Source: Aromatoleum toluclasticum ATCC 700605 (GTDB taxonomy: Bacteria; Pseudomonadota; Gammaproteobacteria; Burkholderiales; Rhodocyclaceae). Taken from it: a stretch of 64,000 bases of DNA. The position numbers and the translations under genes were made by a program. Below, piece after piece: positions 17,350 to 26,300 of this stretch (the stretch's first letter is position 1; the number at the start of each line of letters is the position of its first letter). The DNA is taken from assembly GCF_000378245.1 (NCBI RefSeq), contig NZ_KB899498.1, forward strand, positions 62,001-126,000. Direction: 5' to 3'. The notes below the pieces were generated by a model. It was not told the DNA's origin. It worked only from the letters and a program-made list of their open reading frames with translations, and ran no database searches.

Positions 17350-17422
17350 GCGGACCAGACCGCGCGGGCGTGACGCAGATTAAGTCTTCTCCTCCGACGG
17401 TGCGCGGTGCGCTGCCGGTTTA

Positions 17423-17446
17423 CGGGACCTCGGCAACACGGTCCCG
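17423..17446 (+). terminator. Probable terminator after the acyl-CoA dehydrogenase
   Basis: CGGGACC (17423-17429) and GGTCCCG (17440-17446) form a perfect 7-bp stem with a 10-nt loop, followed by the pyrimidine-rich CTCTTTCTTCT. It lies between the dehydrogenase stop (17349) and folE. Confidence 0.5.
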
Positions 17447-17459
17447 CTCTTTCTTCTGT

Positions 17460-17488
17460 GGGGACGCCCGGCGTCACGGGCGTTCCCC
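17460..17488 (+). promoter_or_regulatory. Hairpin in the folE leader
   Basis: GGGGACGCCC (17460-17469) pairs with GGGCGTTCCCC (17478-17488) with one bulged base and an 8-nt loop, 31 bp before the folE ATG. It could affect folE translation or act as a second terminator; I see no known riboswitch consensus. Confidence 0.3.
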
Positions 17489-17519
17489 GCACGCCGCAGG
17501 ACAAACGGGAGAACGCAGC

Positions 17520-18158
17520 ATGAAAGAAGGGCAAATCGACGACGCCGGCGACGCGGACCTGCGGGGGGGCGTATCGCGCGAGGCGGCGGAAGACGCGGTA
17601 CGCACCCTCATCCGCTGGGCCGGCGACGAACCGGGCCGCGAGGGGCTTCTCGATACGCCCTCGCGGGTCGTGCGCGCGTACGAAGAATTCTTCGCCGGCT
17701 ATTCGCAGGACCCCGCCGAAATCCTGGCTCGCACCTTCTCCGAGGTCGAGGGCTACGACGAGATGATCGTCATGAACGACATTCGCTTCGAAAGCCACTG
17801 CGAGCACCACATGGCGCCCATCATCGGCAAGGCGCACATCGGTTACCTGCCGAACCACCGCGTGGTCGGCATCTCCAAGCTCGCGCGGCTGGTCGAGATC
17901 TACGCAAAACGCCTGCAGATCCAGGAAAAAATGACGGTGCAGATCGCCGACACGCTGCACTCCGTGCTCCAGCCCAAGGGCGTCGCGGTTGTCATCGAGG
18001 CGTCTCACCAGTGCATGACCACGCGCGGGGTGCACAAGCCCGGCGCAGGCCTCGTCACCAGCCGGATGGTCGGCGCGTTTCGCGAAGACGCCTCGACGAG
18101 GCGCGAATTCCTCGCGATGATCGGCATGGGCGGCCCGCGCGGCCTGGCGAATACCTGA
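17520..18158 (+). CDS. folE: GTP cyclohydrolase I
   Basis: A 212-residue FolE, the enzyme that turns GTP into 7,8-dihydroneopterin triphosphate for folate and pterin cofactors. Diagnostic motifs are [39 protein letters not shown] (zinc Cys and His ligands), [27 protein letters not shown] and the [16 protein letters not shown] zinc Cys loop. Length matches the family. Start ATG 17520 after CGGGAGAACGC. Its place between catabolic dehydrogenases and a hemerythrin is unusual for a housekeeping gene; it may be a second copy supplying tetrahydrofolate or a pterin for the pathway, for example for demethylation. The two genes 17520-18606 are 13 bp apart and likely co-transcribed. Confidence 0.96.
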   Translation: MKEGQIDDAGDADLRGGVSREAAEDAVRTLIRWAGDEPGREGLLDTPSRVVRAYEEFFAGYSQDPAEILARTFSEVEGYDEMIVMNDIRFESHCEHHMAPIIGKAHIGYLPNHRVVGISKLARLVEIYAKRLQIQEKMTVQIADTLHSVLQPKGVAVVIEASHQCMTTRGVHKPGAGLVTSRMVGAFREDASTRREFLAMIGMGGPRGLANT

Positions 18159-18171
18159 ACGGAGACTGGAA

Positions 18172-18606
18172 ATGAGCGAGCAGGCGACCGCCTGGAGCGA
18201 CGAATTCCTCCTCGGCTATGGGCCGATGGACGACATCCACCACGAGTTTGTCGAGCTTGTGCACGCCATGCAGGTAGTCGGAGACGAAGTCTTCCCGGCG
18301 CTGCTCGACCGTTTCGCCGCCCACGCCGAGCACCACTTCGCGGAGGAAGCCGCCTGGATGTCCGCGGGAAACTTCCCGGCACGGGACTGCCACATCGAGG
18401 AACACGAGAAGGTCATGGCGTCGGTGCGCGAAGTGCAGCAGATGGTCGCGGGGGGCAACATCGAGGTCGGGCGCCGCCTCGCGGTCGCGCTCGAGGAGTG
18501 GTTCCCGGGCCATGCGACCTACATGGATTCGGCGCTCGCGCAGTGGATGGTCAAGCGCAGCACGGGCGGCGTGCCGCTGGTGCTGAAGCGCGCGGCGACG
18601 ACCTGA
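18172..18606 (+). CDS. Bacteriohemerythrin
   Basis: A 144-residue single-domain hemerythrin with all expected di-iron ligands in order: His24 in DIHHEF, His54 and Glu58 in HAEHHFAEE, His74 and His78 in CHIEEHEK, His114 and Asp119 in FPGHATYMD. It binds O2 reversibly at a di-iron site. Next to oxygenase genes it may buffer or deliver oxygen, or sense it. It is 13 bp behind folE. A second hemerythrin-like domain occurs in the USP fusion at 33520. Identification is secure, role inferred. Confidence 0.93.
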   Translation: MSEQATAWSDEFLLGYGPMDDIHHEFVELVHAMQVVGDEVFPALLDRFAAHAEHHFAEEAAWMSAGNFPARDCHIEEHEKVMASVREVQQMVAGGNIEVGRRLAVALEEWFPGHATYMDSALAQWMVKRSTGGVPLVLKRAATT

Positions 18607-19048
18607 AGGTCGGGTAGGTCGGCGCGCTGCGATTGGTCGCGGCGGACTATGGTAGCGGGATTCGCTCGGGGACGTCGGCTGCGATGTCCAAAGGGCACCT
18701 CGTGCGACCATTCATCACTCAGCTGGGATGTTCCCTGGGCAATGACCTTAGTTCGGGCATTGCTGTCGGCCAGGAAGCTCCGTTTAAGCGGCAGCGATGC
18801 TGTTCTACGCCCGCCGCTCAGCGCTCAGATAGGTTGAACGGCAGGTCGCCATATCAGGGGAGACGAGCGGCTCACCTGCGCGCCGACATATGTTCCGGTG
18901 AGCGATCCGGATTTTCTCGCCATTCAGGTCTGGTCTTACAGGAATCGACGCCCGAGAAACCACACCTATGCGCTGCACACTGCGGGAGCAAGCGCCTGCG
19001 CACCGACGTTAAAGGTGCGCCCCACGCGTACGAGTAGTATTCGAACCT
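18607..19048. other. Gene-poor stretch
   Basis: No convincing gene. One forward reading frame (18633-19037) is open, but its composition is Ser/Arg/Cys-rich with no family features and no ribosome site, so I do not call it. The stretch borders a helicase fragment and a toxin-antitoxin pair, which suggests debris from a mobile region. Confidence 0.4.
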
Positions 19049-19303
19049 CTATGCAGGACGGCCGGCCTCACGACATGCAAAGGGGTTTCGGAGGGCCGCA
19101 TGCGCGCGCTCAAACGGGGAGGGATCGTCAGGCATTCTACCCTCCCAACATTTGCCGCAGGCCGCCTGCTGCACATAGCTCGAACTGCTCTCCTTGCGAG
19201 CCAGATGCGTCTTGCCTGACCCGGTGGGTAACTGGAGCACGCAAGACGCATCGAGCAGGCCTGCTGCGGCGATTTCGCCCTTGGCCGCGCGGAAGCGGTC
19301 CAT
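19049..19303 (-). pseudogene. DEAD/DEAH helicase remnant (N-terminal fragment)
   Basis: A minus-strand 84-residue frame begins MDRFRAAKGEIAAAGLLDA and runs into SCVLQLPTGSGKTHLA, a good Walker A of the superfamily 2 helicase type (PTGSGKT). After this the sequence becomes unrelated-looking and stops. A functional helicase would continue for hundreds of residues, so this is a broken piece, probably left by an insertion or deletion when the neighbouring toxin-antitoxin genes arrived. Confidence 0.4.
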
Positions 19304-19331
19304 GAGTTGAAGCTACCGACGCCGATACGGG

Positions 19332-19361
19332 TTTCAAGTGAGACATTCTGTCGTCTATACT
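19332..19361 (+). promoter_or_regulatory. Promoter/operator of the Xre-RES toxin-antitoxin pair
   Basis: A good -10 box TATACT lies at 19356-19361, with a weak -35 (TTTCAA, 19332) 18 bp upstream. Between them GACATTCTGTC (19342-19352) is a palindrome that would suit an Xre-type autorepressor. AAGGAG follows at 19374-19379, so the leader is very short. Confidence 0.45.
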
Positions 19362-19386
19362 GAGACTGTTGAAAAGGAGAGCAAAG

Positions 19387-20019
19387 ATGCCCCTGCGTTT
19401 CATAACCCCCCCCAAGAAGACGGCCACGCCGCGCGTGCGGGCGCGCACAAAAGGTGAAACTGGCAAAGCAGCCTTGGCCGAGGCTATGAGCGATTTGGAT
19501 ACGATGGTAAAAGTAACCATCGATCCACCGCCGAAATCGGCACCGCGACGCATACGTATGCATAGGAATTCCGCAGGCGACAAGACCTTCATTATTGAGA
19601 AAGTGAAGATTGTCCGCGCCGACCCCGATCTACGCATCAGGTTGCTCCGAACCGGGTTTCCAGCTGCGGTCGTGACCGAACTGGCCGACGAGATGGGCTG
19701 GTCGCGCGAACATGCGATCGACACTTTTCATTTCAAACGCTCAACGGTGCTGCGCAAGATCAAGAAGGATGAACGGCTGGACACAAGCGAGTCCGAACGC
19801 CTGTTGTCCGTCATGGACATCATTGATCAGGTGCAAAGCATGGTCGAGCGATCCGGTGACCCGACCGGCTTTGATGCGAGCAAGTGGGTTGCAGACTGGC
19901 TCGAAACCCCGGTCCCGGCGCTTGGGGACAAACGGCCCGCCGAGTATCTGGACACAAACGAGGGCGTTCTGATCGTGCGTCGTCTGCTCGCACAGATGGA
20001 AACGGGGGCCTACGCGTGA
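19387..20019 (+). CDS. Xre/MbcA/ParS-type antitoxin
   Basis: A 210-residue antitoxin partner for the RES toxin that follows. A TTG start six codons earlier is possible, but ATG 19387 sits at the right distance from AAGGAG. The N-terminal about 65 residues are basic and low-complexity, longer than in many relatives. A helical Xre-like region (DPDLRIRLLRTGFPAAVVTELADEMGW...FKRSTVLRKIKKDERLD) is followed by the toxin-binding MbcA/ParS/Xre C-terminal domain, ending WLETPVPALGDKRPAEYLDT and RLLAQMETGAYA. It neutralises the toxin and most likely represses its own promoter. The stop codon TGA overlaps the toxin ATG by one base. Confidence 0.88.
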   Translation: MPLRFITPPKKTATPRVRARTKGETGKAALAEAMSDLDTMVKVTIDPPPKSAPRRIRMHRNSAGDKTFIIEKVKIVRADPDLRIRLLRTGFPAAVVTELADEMGWSREHAIDTFHFKRSTVLRKIKKDERLDTSESERLLSVMDIIDQVQSMVERSGDPTGFDASKWVADWLETPVPALGDKRPAEYLDTNEGVLIVRRLLAQMETGAYA

Positions 20020-20501
20020 TGGCGGCGGCGTGGAGAATCGGGACCGACACTCCCGACTACACGGCCGACGATCGGGACGGATTCGGCGCGAAAAAGAGCG
20101 GCGGACGGTGGAATCGCCCGGGCGTTGCGCTCGTCTATACGGCGAGTTCCGCGGCGCTCGCCTGCCTTGAGACGGTGGTGCATCTGTCGGCCGGCGCCCT
20201 GCCCATGAACCGTTACCTGGTGCGCATCGATATTCCGGATGACGTCTTTGCTCGTCGACTGCGCTTCGAGGATCTCGTCCCCGCACCCAAGCGGGTCGGA
20301 TGGGATGCCGAGCCAGCGGGGCGAGTGAGTCTCGACCTGGGGGGCGATTGGGTCGCGGTAGGCTCTTCGGCCATCCTAGAGGTGCCCTCCGTGATCATCC
20401 CCGAGGAGCCGAACTACCTAATCAACCCTGCCCATCCCGACGCGGCCACCATTACCGCCACGAAGCTGCGACGCTTCGAGTACGACCGCCGTCTGCGGTG
20501 A
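20019..20501 (+). CDS. RES-domain toxin
   Basis: A 160-residue RES-family toxin. Conserved parts are WRIGTDTPDYTADDRDGFGAKKSGGRWNRPG (with the R), VYTASSAALACLETVVHL (with the E), and the late GSSAILEVPSVIIPEEPNYLINPAHPDA (with the S), the three residues that name the domain. Known RES toxins use an ADP-ribosyltransferase-like fold to degrade NAD+ and stop growth. Length and gene order (antitoxin first, 1-nt overlap) are typical. The pair may stabilise this catabolic region after transfer. Confidence 0.9.
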   Translation: MAAAWRIGTDTPDYTADDRDGFGAKKSGGRWNRPGVALVYTASSAALACLETVVHLSAGALPMNRYLVRIDIPDDVFARRLRFEDLVPAPKRVGWDAEPAGRVSLDLGGDWVAVGSSAILEVPSVIIPEEPNYLINPAHPDAATITATKLRRFEYDRRLR

Positions 20502-20881
20502 GGCGACGAATCTTGCGCGCTGCAAACACTGCGCGGCGCACTTGTCGGTAGCCTTCATCTCATCACCGATCTTGCGCGGAATTCTCCCAAGCGCATCGAT
20601 ATCGCCGGGTGATTGCGTCCGAATAAATCAGCGGCTCCCTAATAGAGGGGGGTACGGGCATGCTATATTTGAATGTCCTACGCGAATTCGATATTGTGTC
20701 CGAACTGATCGATCAACTGCATCGTTTAGGTGGGCACCTCCCGCCGAACGGCGGGTATCCCGCCCATTGCTGACCGACACGATCAAGCAGGTAAACGTTG
20801 GCTCCGGCCGAGTACTTGTCGTCCGGCCGTCGCCGGCTAGAGCATCCCGTCGCAGGCGCCCGTTATTCACTGTCGCGCCGC
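20502..20881. other. Intergenic stretch without a recognisable gene
   Basis: About 380 bp between the RES toxin and the LysR gene (transcribed towards it). I see no gene, repeat or clear terminator; the base composition is lower in GC than the catabolic genes, consistent with accessory DNA. Confidence 0.4.
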
Positions 20882-21793
20882 TCAGCTCCCGCAAGCCTGT
20901 ATCAGGAACTGCCTGAACGCGTCGGCGGGTCGTTCTAGCGCGCCGTCGTGCCGCCAGATCAGCCCGACTTCCATGTCGGGTACCACATCGAGGATGGGGC
21001 GGGCCTCGATCTTCTTGCCTTCCAGCGACCACGGCCGATACACCATGTCCGACAGGATGGTGACGCCGAAGCCGTGCGCGACGAGCCCGCGCAGCGCTTC
21101 GACCGAGCCGGTGCGAAACGCGATGTCGGGCTGAATGCCCTTGGCTGCCCAATAACGCTGCGTCGACAGCTCGCCTTCATCGACGGTGACCTGGATGTAG
21201 GGATAGGCAGCGACGTCGGCGAGGGCCGCGTTGTCTTTCTGCAGGAGCGGGTGGGCAGCCGAAGTCCATAGCTGGCGGCGGGAGCGCAGCAGCACGTGGT
21301 GGCCGAAGCGTTCGCGCTCGACGACGTTGGACAGGATCACCACGCCCAGCTCGATGTCGCCGGCCGCGACCCCGGCTTCGATGGCTTCGCGGTTCATGTC
21401 GTTGAGGTCCAGTTCGACGTCCGGATAATTCGCGCGAAAGCGGGCGAGTAGCGGGGGTAGGAAATATCCGAGCACGGTGTAGGAAGCACCGATGCGGATC
21501 GCGCCTTTCAGGTGGTGGGCCTGGAAGCGCGGTTCGCGCAGGGCGTCTTCGAGCGAGTCGAGGATGTCGCGGGTGCGTCGATAGAAGCCGTGCCCCTCCG
21601 CTGTGAGGCCCACACCGTGCGGTTTGCGGTCGAACAGGCGTACCCCCAGCGATTCTTCCAGGAGCAGCACCGCATTGGTGATGGCCGATTGCGAGACGTG
21701 GGCGCGCGTGGCCGCCATCGAGAACTGGCCGGTCTCCGCGGCGGCGATGAAGTAGCGCAGCTGGCGCAGGGTGACGTTGTTGTCGACCGGCAT
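20882..21793 (-). CDS. LysR-family transcriptional regulator
   Basis: A 303-residue LTTR. The N-terminal winged helix is clear: VTLRQLRYFIAAAETGQFSMAATRAHVSQSAITNAVLLLEESLGVRLFDR. An effector domain follows with GAIRIGASYTVLGYFLPPLLARFRANYPDVEL and late GFGVTILSDMVYRPWSLEGKKI. It is divergent from the oxidoreductase gene at 21891 with a 97-bp spacer, so it probably controls that operon and itself. The effector is probably an aromatic or keto acid, unknown. Confidence 0.93.
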   Translation of the reverse strand: MPVDNNVTLRQLRYFIAAAETGQFSMAATRAHVSQSAITNAVLLLEESLGVRLFDRKPHGVGLTAEGHGFYRRTRDILDSLEDALREPRFQAHHLKGAIRIGASYTVLGYFLPPLLARFRANYPDVELDLNDMNREAIEAGVAAGDIELGVVILSNVVERERFGHHVLLRSRRQLWTSAAHPLLQKDNAALADVAAYPYIQVTVDEGELSTQRYWAAKGIQPDIAFRTGSVEALRGLVAHGFGVTILSDMVYRPWSLEGKKIEARPILDVVPDMEVGLIWRHDGALERPADAFRQFLIQACGS

Positions 21794-21803
21794 CCGTTTT
21801 CCT

Positions 21804-21863
21804 AATACCAGAACTCAGTATTGGTGATTTTACGATACATAGACAGATTCGTACTATGTGTCG
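21804..21863. promoter_or_regulatory. Divergent regulatory region with two dyads (LysR / oxidoreductase)
   Basis: AATAC (21804-21808) and GTATT (21818-21822) form one dyad. CGATACATAG (21833-21842) and CTATGTGTCG (21854-21863) form a second, 9 of 10 positions symmetric with an 11-bp spacer. Both lie in the AT-rich gap between the divergent genes, where LysR regulators normally bind. Confidence 0.5.
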
Positions 21864-21890
21864 ATATAAATAGAGGGTCTGGAGGGGATG

Positions 21891-24800
21891 ATGAACTCAC
21901 CGCTGTCTGCCGAGGCGAGAGATGCACTGCTTTCGGTCACGCTGGAGGACAAGTACACCCAGGAGTCCGGGCGCATCTACCTGAGCGGTACGCAGGCGTT
22001 GGCGCGCCTGCCCATGCTGCAGAAGGAGCGCGACCGGCGCGCCGGGCTGAACACCGGCGGCTACATTTCGGGCTATCGCGGTTCGCCGCTGGGCGGGCTG
22101 GACATGGCGTTGTGGAAGGCGAAAAAGCATCTTGCCTCTCACGACGTAGTCTTTCAGCCCGGCCTCAACGAAGACCTCGCCGCGACCGCCGTCTGGGGCA
22201 CGCAGCAGGTGAATCTCTACCCCAACGCCCAGCGCGACGGCGTATTCGGCATGTGGTACGGCAAGGGGCCGGGCGTGGACCGCTCTGCCGACGTGCTGAA
22301 GCACGCGAACGCCGCAGGGACCTCGCCCCATGGCGGAGTGCTGATGCTCGCCGGCGATGACCATGCGGCGAAGTCGTCGTCGGTCGCGCATCAGTCGGAG
22401 CACCTGCTGATCGCCTGCGGCATTCCGGTGCTGTACCCGGCGAACGTGCAGGAGTATCTCGACTTCGGCCTGCATGGCTGGGCGATGAGCCGCTACTCCG
22501 GATTGTGGGTGTCGATGAAGTGCGTCACCGATGTCGTCGAGTCGACCGCATCGGTCGAGATCGACCCGGACCGCCTGCAGATCGTCATTCCGGATGGCTT
22601 CGCAATGCCTGACGGCGGGCTCAATATCCGCTGGCCGGATACGCCGCTCGCGCAGGAAGCGCGCATGCTCGATTACAAGTGGTATGCGGCGCTCGAATAC
22701 GTTCGCGCGAACAAGCTCAACCGTATCGTGATCGATTCGCCCGACGCGCGCTTCGGGATCATGGCGGCAGGGAAGGCGTATCTCGACGTGCGTCAGGCGC
22801 TGGCGGACCTGGGTCTGGACGACGACGCCTGCCGACGCATCGGTATCCGCCTGTTCAAGGTGGGCTGCGTGTGGCCGCTCGACGCCCACGATGCGCGCGC
22901 GTTTGCGACCGGACTGGAAGAAATCCTGGTGGTCGAGGAGAAGCGCCAGATTCTCGAGTACGCCCTCAAGGAAGAACTGTACAACTGGCGCGACGACGTC
23001 CGCCCGCGCGTCTACGGCAAGTTCGACGAGCGCGACAACTCGGGGGGCGAGTGGTCGGTGCCGCGTGGGCAATGGCTGCTTCCGGCGCGCTACGAGCTGT
23101 CGCCGGCGATCATCGCCAAGGCCATCGCGGCGCGACTGGAGCGGGTGGGGCTGCCCGAGGACCTTCGCGCCCGCGTGTTCGCGCGTATCGATGTCATCGA
23201 GGCGAAGGAGCGCGAAGCGGCGCGGCCTCGCGTGACCGTCGAGCGCAAGCCCTGGTTCTGTTCGGGCTGTCCGCACAACACGTCCACCCGCGTGCCGGAA
23301 GGCTCGCGCGCGCTCGCCGGCATCGGCTGTCACTATATGGCGATGTGGATGGACCGGCGCACCGAGACTTTCACGCAGATGGGCGGGGAGGGCGTGAGCT
23401 GGCTCGGCCAGATGCACTTCTCGGGCGACAAGCACGTCTTCGTGAACCTCGGTGACGGCACCTATTTCCATTCGGGTCTGCTCGCCATTCGCGCGGCGAT
23501 CGCCGCCAAGGCGACCCTCACTTACAAGATCCTCTACAACGACGCGGTGGCGATGACAGGGGGGCAGCCGGTCGACGGGGTGCTGACCGTTCCGCAGATC
23601 GCGCAGCAGGTGAGCGCCGAGGGCGCTAGCCGGGTCCTGATCGTGAGCGACGAGCCGGAGAAGTACGCGACGCGCGCCGGTCTGCCGGATGCGGTGACGG
23701 TGCACCATCGCGACGCGCTTGACGCGTTGCAGCTCGAACTGCGCGAGAGTTCGGGCGTGTCGATCCTGATCTACGATCAGACCTGCGCCACCGAAAAGCG
23801 CCGCCGCCGCAAGCGCGGCGATTACCCTGATCCGGCCCGCCGCGCATTCATCAACCCGGCAGTCTGCGAGGGCTGTGGCGACTGCTCCGTGGCCTCCAAC
23901 TGCTTGTCGGTCGAGCCACTGGAAACGCCGCTGGGCACCAAGCGCAAGATCAATCAGAGCGGCTGCAATAAGGACTTCTCCTGCCTGAAGGGTTTCTGCC
24001 CGAGCTTCGTGACCGCCGAGGGCGCGCAATTGCGCAAGCCCGCAGCGGGCGAGTCGGCGCCGGTGATTGCCGCGGATGCGCTGCCTGAACCTGCACTGCC
24101 CGGGCTGGACAAACCCTGCGGTATCGTCGTGACGGGGGTCGGCGGAACGGGGGTGGTGACGATCGGTGCGCTGTTGGGCATGGCGGCTCATCTGGAACAC
24201 AAGGGCGTCACCGTGCTCGACATGACCGGGCTCGCGCAGAAGGGCGGGGCGGTGTTGAGCCACGTGCAGATCGCGGCGACCCCGTCGGCCATTCACGCCA
24301 CCCGGATCGCTACCGGCGAGGCCGACGTGCTGATCGGTTGCGACGAGATCGTCTCGGCTTCGGGCGAAGCGCTCTCCAAGGTACGGCAGGGACGCACGCG
24401 AGCGGTGGTCAATAGCGCGCAGACCCCGGCGGCGGAGTTCCTGTCGAATCCCGACTGGAAGTTTCCGGGGGCGGCGGCCGAGGGCGACATCCGCGCCAGT
24501 GTGGGCGATGCCTGTGAATTCATCGACGCGAACGCGCTTGCACTGCGGCTGCTCGGAGACACGATCTACGCCAATCCGCTCGTGCTGGGGTTCGCATGGC
24601 AGAAAGGCTGGATTCCGGTCGGCAAGGCGGCATTGCTGCGCGCGATCGAGCTGAATGGCGTCTCGGTCGAAAAGAACAAGCAGGCGTTCGAGTGGGGACG
24701 GCTTGCAGCACATGATGCGGGAAAACTGCCGGTGGCCGACGCTTCGGGGCGGGGTGAGGCGGTGGTGCTGGCCATGCCAGAGTCGCTCGACCGGCTGATC

Positions 24801-25448
24801 GAACGCCGTGTGCGGCTGCTCACCGATTATCAGAATGTCGCCTATGGCGAGCGTTACCGAAATGCCGTGGCGCGGGTGCGAGAGGCCGAACGAGCGGTGG
24901 TTGGACAAGGCCGACTCGCCCTGACCGAGGCTGTCGCGCGCAACCTCGCGAAGCTCATGGCGTACAAGGACGAGTACGAGGTGGCGCGGTTGCACAGCGC
25001 GCCCGAATTCCTCGCCCAGTTGCGCGAACAGTTCGAGGGCGAGCCCGGGCGGGATTACCGGCTCAACTTCCACCTCGCGCCACCCCTGGTCGCGAAGCGT
25101 GGCGTTGACGGCCTGCCGCAGAAGCGCGCCTACGGTCCGTGGATGATGCGTACCTTCCGCCTGCTCTCCCGCTTCAAGGGCCTGCGTGGCACCGCCCTGG
25201 ATCCCTTTGGCCGGAGCGTGGAGCGGTGCCAGGAGCGCGAGCTGGTGAAGAACTATTTCGTCTTCATCGACCGCATCTGCGACGGCCTGTCGCGAGACCG
25301 GCTGGAGGTCGCGATCGAGCTTGCGCGCATCCCGGAGGAGATTCGTGGCTATGGCCACGTCAAGGAACGCAGCATGGCCGGCGCGGCCAAGCGTCGCGAA
25401 GAGCTGCAGGCCCGGTTCGAGGCTGGCCAGTCGGAACGGGCAGCCTGA
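21891..25448 (+). CDS. Fused indolepyruvate-type ferredoxin oxidoreductase (alpha-beta fusion)
   Basis: An 1185-residue thiamine-pyrophosphate enzyme. The N-terminal pyrimidine domain begins GYISGYRGSPLGGLD; around 450 comes KPWFCSGCPHNTSTRVPEGSRALAGIGCHYMAMWM and the TPP motif LGDGTYFHSGLLAIRAA. A ferredoxin-like iron-sulfur stretch (CEGCGDCSVASNC...NKDFSCLKGFCPSF) follows, then the gamma-type domain with GVGGTGVVTIGALLGMAAH. It oxidatively decarboxylates an aryl- or branched 2-oxo acid to its acyl-CoA. ATG also occurs at 21888, but GGAGGGG spacing favours 21891. EtfBA follow, so electrons may pass to flavoprotein. Single-chain fusions of this size are common in proteobacteria. Confidence 0.93.
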   Translation: MNSPLSAEARDALLSVTLEDKYTQESGRIYLSGTQALARLPMLQKERDRRAGLNTGGYISGYRGSPLGGLDMALWKAKKHLASHDVVFQPGLNEDLAATAVWGTQQVNLYPNAQRDGVFGMWYGKGPGVDRSADVLKHANAAGTSPHGGVLMLAGDDHAAKSSSVAHQSEHLLIACGIPVLYPANVQEYLDFGLHGWAMSRYSGLWVSMKCVTDVVESTASVEIDPDRLQIVIPDGFAMPDGGLNIRWPDTPLAQEARMLDYKWYAALEYVRANKLNRIVIDSPDARFGIMAAGKAYLDVRQALADLGLDDDACRRIGIRLFKVGCVWPLDAHDARAFATGLEEILVVEEKRQILEYALKEELYNWRDDVRPRVYGKFDERDNSGGEWSVPRGQWLLPARYELSPAIIAKAIAARLERVGLPEDLRARVFARIDVIEAKEREAARPRVTVERKPWFCSGCPHNTSTRVPEGSRALAGIGCHYMAMWMDRRTETFTQMGGEGVSWLGQMHFSGDKHVFVNLGDGTYFHSGLLAIRAAIAAKATLTYKILYNDAVAMTGGQPVDGVLTVPQIAQQVSAEGASRVLIVSDEPEKYATRAGLPDAVTVHHRDALDALQLELRESSGVSILIYDQTCATEKRRRRKRGDYPDPARRAFINPAVCEGCGDCSVASNCLSVEPLETPLGTKRKINQSGCNKDFSCLKGFCPSFVTAEGAQLRKPAAGESAPVIAADALPEPALPGLDKPCGIVVTGVGGTGVVTIGALLGMAAHLEHKGVTVLDMTGLAQKGGAVLSHVQIAATPSAIHATRIATGEADVLIGCDEIVSASGEALSKVRQGRTRAVVNSAQTPAAEFLSNPDWKFPGAAAEGDIRASVGDACEFIDANALALRLLGDTIYANPLVLGFAWQKGWIPVGKAALLRAIELNGVSVEKNKQAFEWGRLAAHDAGKLPVADASGRGEAVVLAMPESLDRLIERRVRLLTDYQNVAYGERYRNAVARVREAERAVVGQGRLALTEAVARNLAKLMAYKDEYEVARLHSAPEFLAQLREQFEGEPGRDYRLNFHLAPPLVAKRGVDGLPQKRAYGPWMMRTFRLLSRFKGLRGTALDPFGRSVERCQERELVKNYFVFIDRICDGLSRDRLEVAIELARIPEEIRGYGHVKERSMAGAAKRREELQARFEAGQSERAA

Positions 25449-25538
25449 AGCGCGCCGTACGACAACGTCGAGGCGCTCGTGCCCTTGATGGTCGTACGGA
25501 GCGCTGGAATCAACCAACAATCGGCAACAAGGAGACTC

Positions 25539-26300
25539 ATGAAGATCCTGGTACCCGTCAAGCGCGTGCTTGACTACAACGTGAAGGCCCGCGTGAAAGC
25601 GGACGGTTCGGGCATGGACCTCGCTAACGTGAAGATGGCCATGAACCCCTTCGACGAGATCGCGGTGGAAGAGGCGGTGCGGCTGAAGGAAGCCGGCATC
25701 GCGACCGAAGTGGTGGCGGTGAGCTGCGGCGCGGCGGTGTGCGCGGAGACGCTACGCGCGGCGATGGCGATCGGGGCCGACCGCGGCATCCTCGTCGATT
25801 GTGGTGAACTGAGCGACGCGGAGCTGCAGCCGCTCGCCGTCGCCAAACTCCTGAAGGCCCTGTGCGACACGGAAGCCCCCCAGCTGGTGATCTGCGGCAA
25901 GCAGGCGATCGACGACGACGCGAACCAGACCGGCCAGATGCTCGCCGCCCTGATGGGCTGGCCGCAGGCCCCCTTTGCGTCGAAGCTGTCATTGGACGGG
26001 AAACTTGCCACGGTCACGCGCGAGATCGATGGCGGCCTCGAAACCCTCGAGATGACGCTGCCCGCGGTCGTCACCACGGATTTACGCCTCAACGAGCCGC
26101 GCTACGCGACGCTGCCCAACATCATGAAGGCGAAAAAGAAGCCGCTCGAGACTGTGAAGCCCACGGATCTGCGAGTCGATGTGGCTCCGCGTCTGGCGAT
26201 CCTGAAAGTGGCCGAGCCGTCCAAGCGCAGTGCCGGCGTGCTGGTTCCGGACGTCGCGACGCTGGTCGATAAACTGAAGAACGAAGCAAAGGTGATCTGA
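25539..26300 (+). CDS. etfB: Electron transfer flavoprotein beta subunit
   Basis: A 253-residue Etf[20 protein letters not shown] start, [18 protein letters not shown], the AMP-binding region [31 protein letters not shown] and the recognition-loop-type segment [28 protein letters not shown]. With EtfA it accepts electrons from acyl-CoA dehydrogenases and passes them to ETF:quinone oxidoreductase. ATG 25539 follows CAAGGAGACTC. It ends on the first base of the etfA ATG (overlap 1 nt). Five or more acyl-CoA dehydrogenases in the window could use it. Confidence 0.96.
   Translation: MKILVPVKRVLDYNVKARVKADGSGMDLANVKMAMNPFDEIAVEEAVRLKEAGIATEVVAVSCGAAVCAETLRAAMAIGADRGILVDCGELSDAELQPLAVAKLLKALCDTEAPQLVICGKQAIDDDANQTGQMLAALMGWPQAPFASKLSLDGKLATVTREIDGGLETLEMTLPAVVTTDLRLNEPRYATLPNIMKAKKKPLETVKPTDLRVDVAPRLAILKVAEPSKRSAGVLVPDVATLVDKLKNEAKVI

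Noticed and set aside
17460-17519. Tetrahydrofolate-type riboswitch before folE
   Set aside because: Only a simple hairpin is visible; conserved riboswitch elements are not recognisable.
18633-19037. Forward 134-codon frame in the gene-poor stretch
   Set aside because: No ribosome site, no recognisable domain, biased composition.
21897-25520. A 1207-codon open frame on the minus strand opposite the ferredoxin oxidoreductase gene
   Set aside because: It mirrors a strongly conserved gene on the other strand; its Arg/His/Asp-rich composition is typical of antisense frames in GC-rich DNA.
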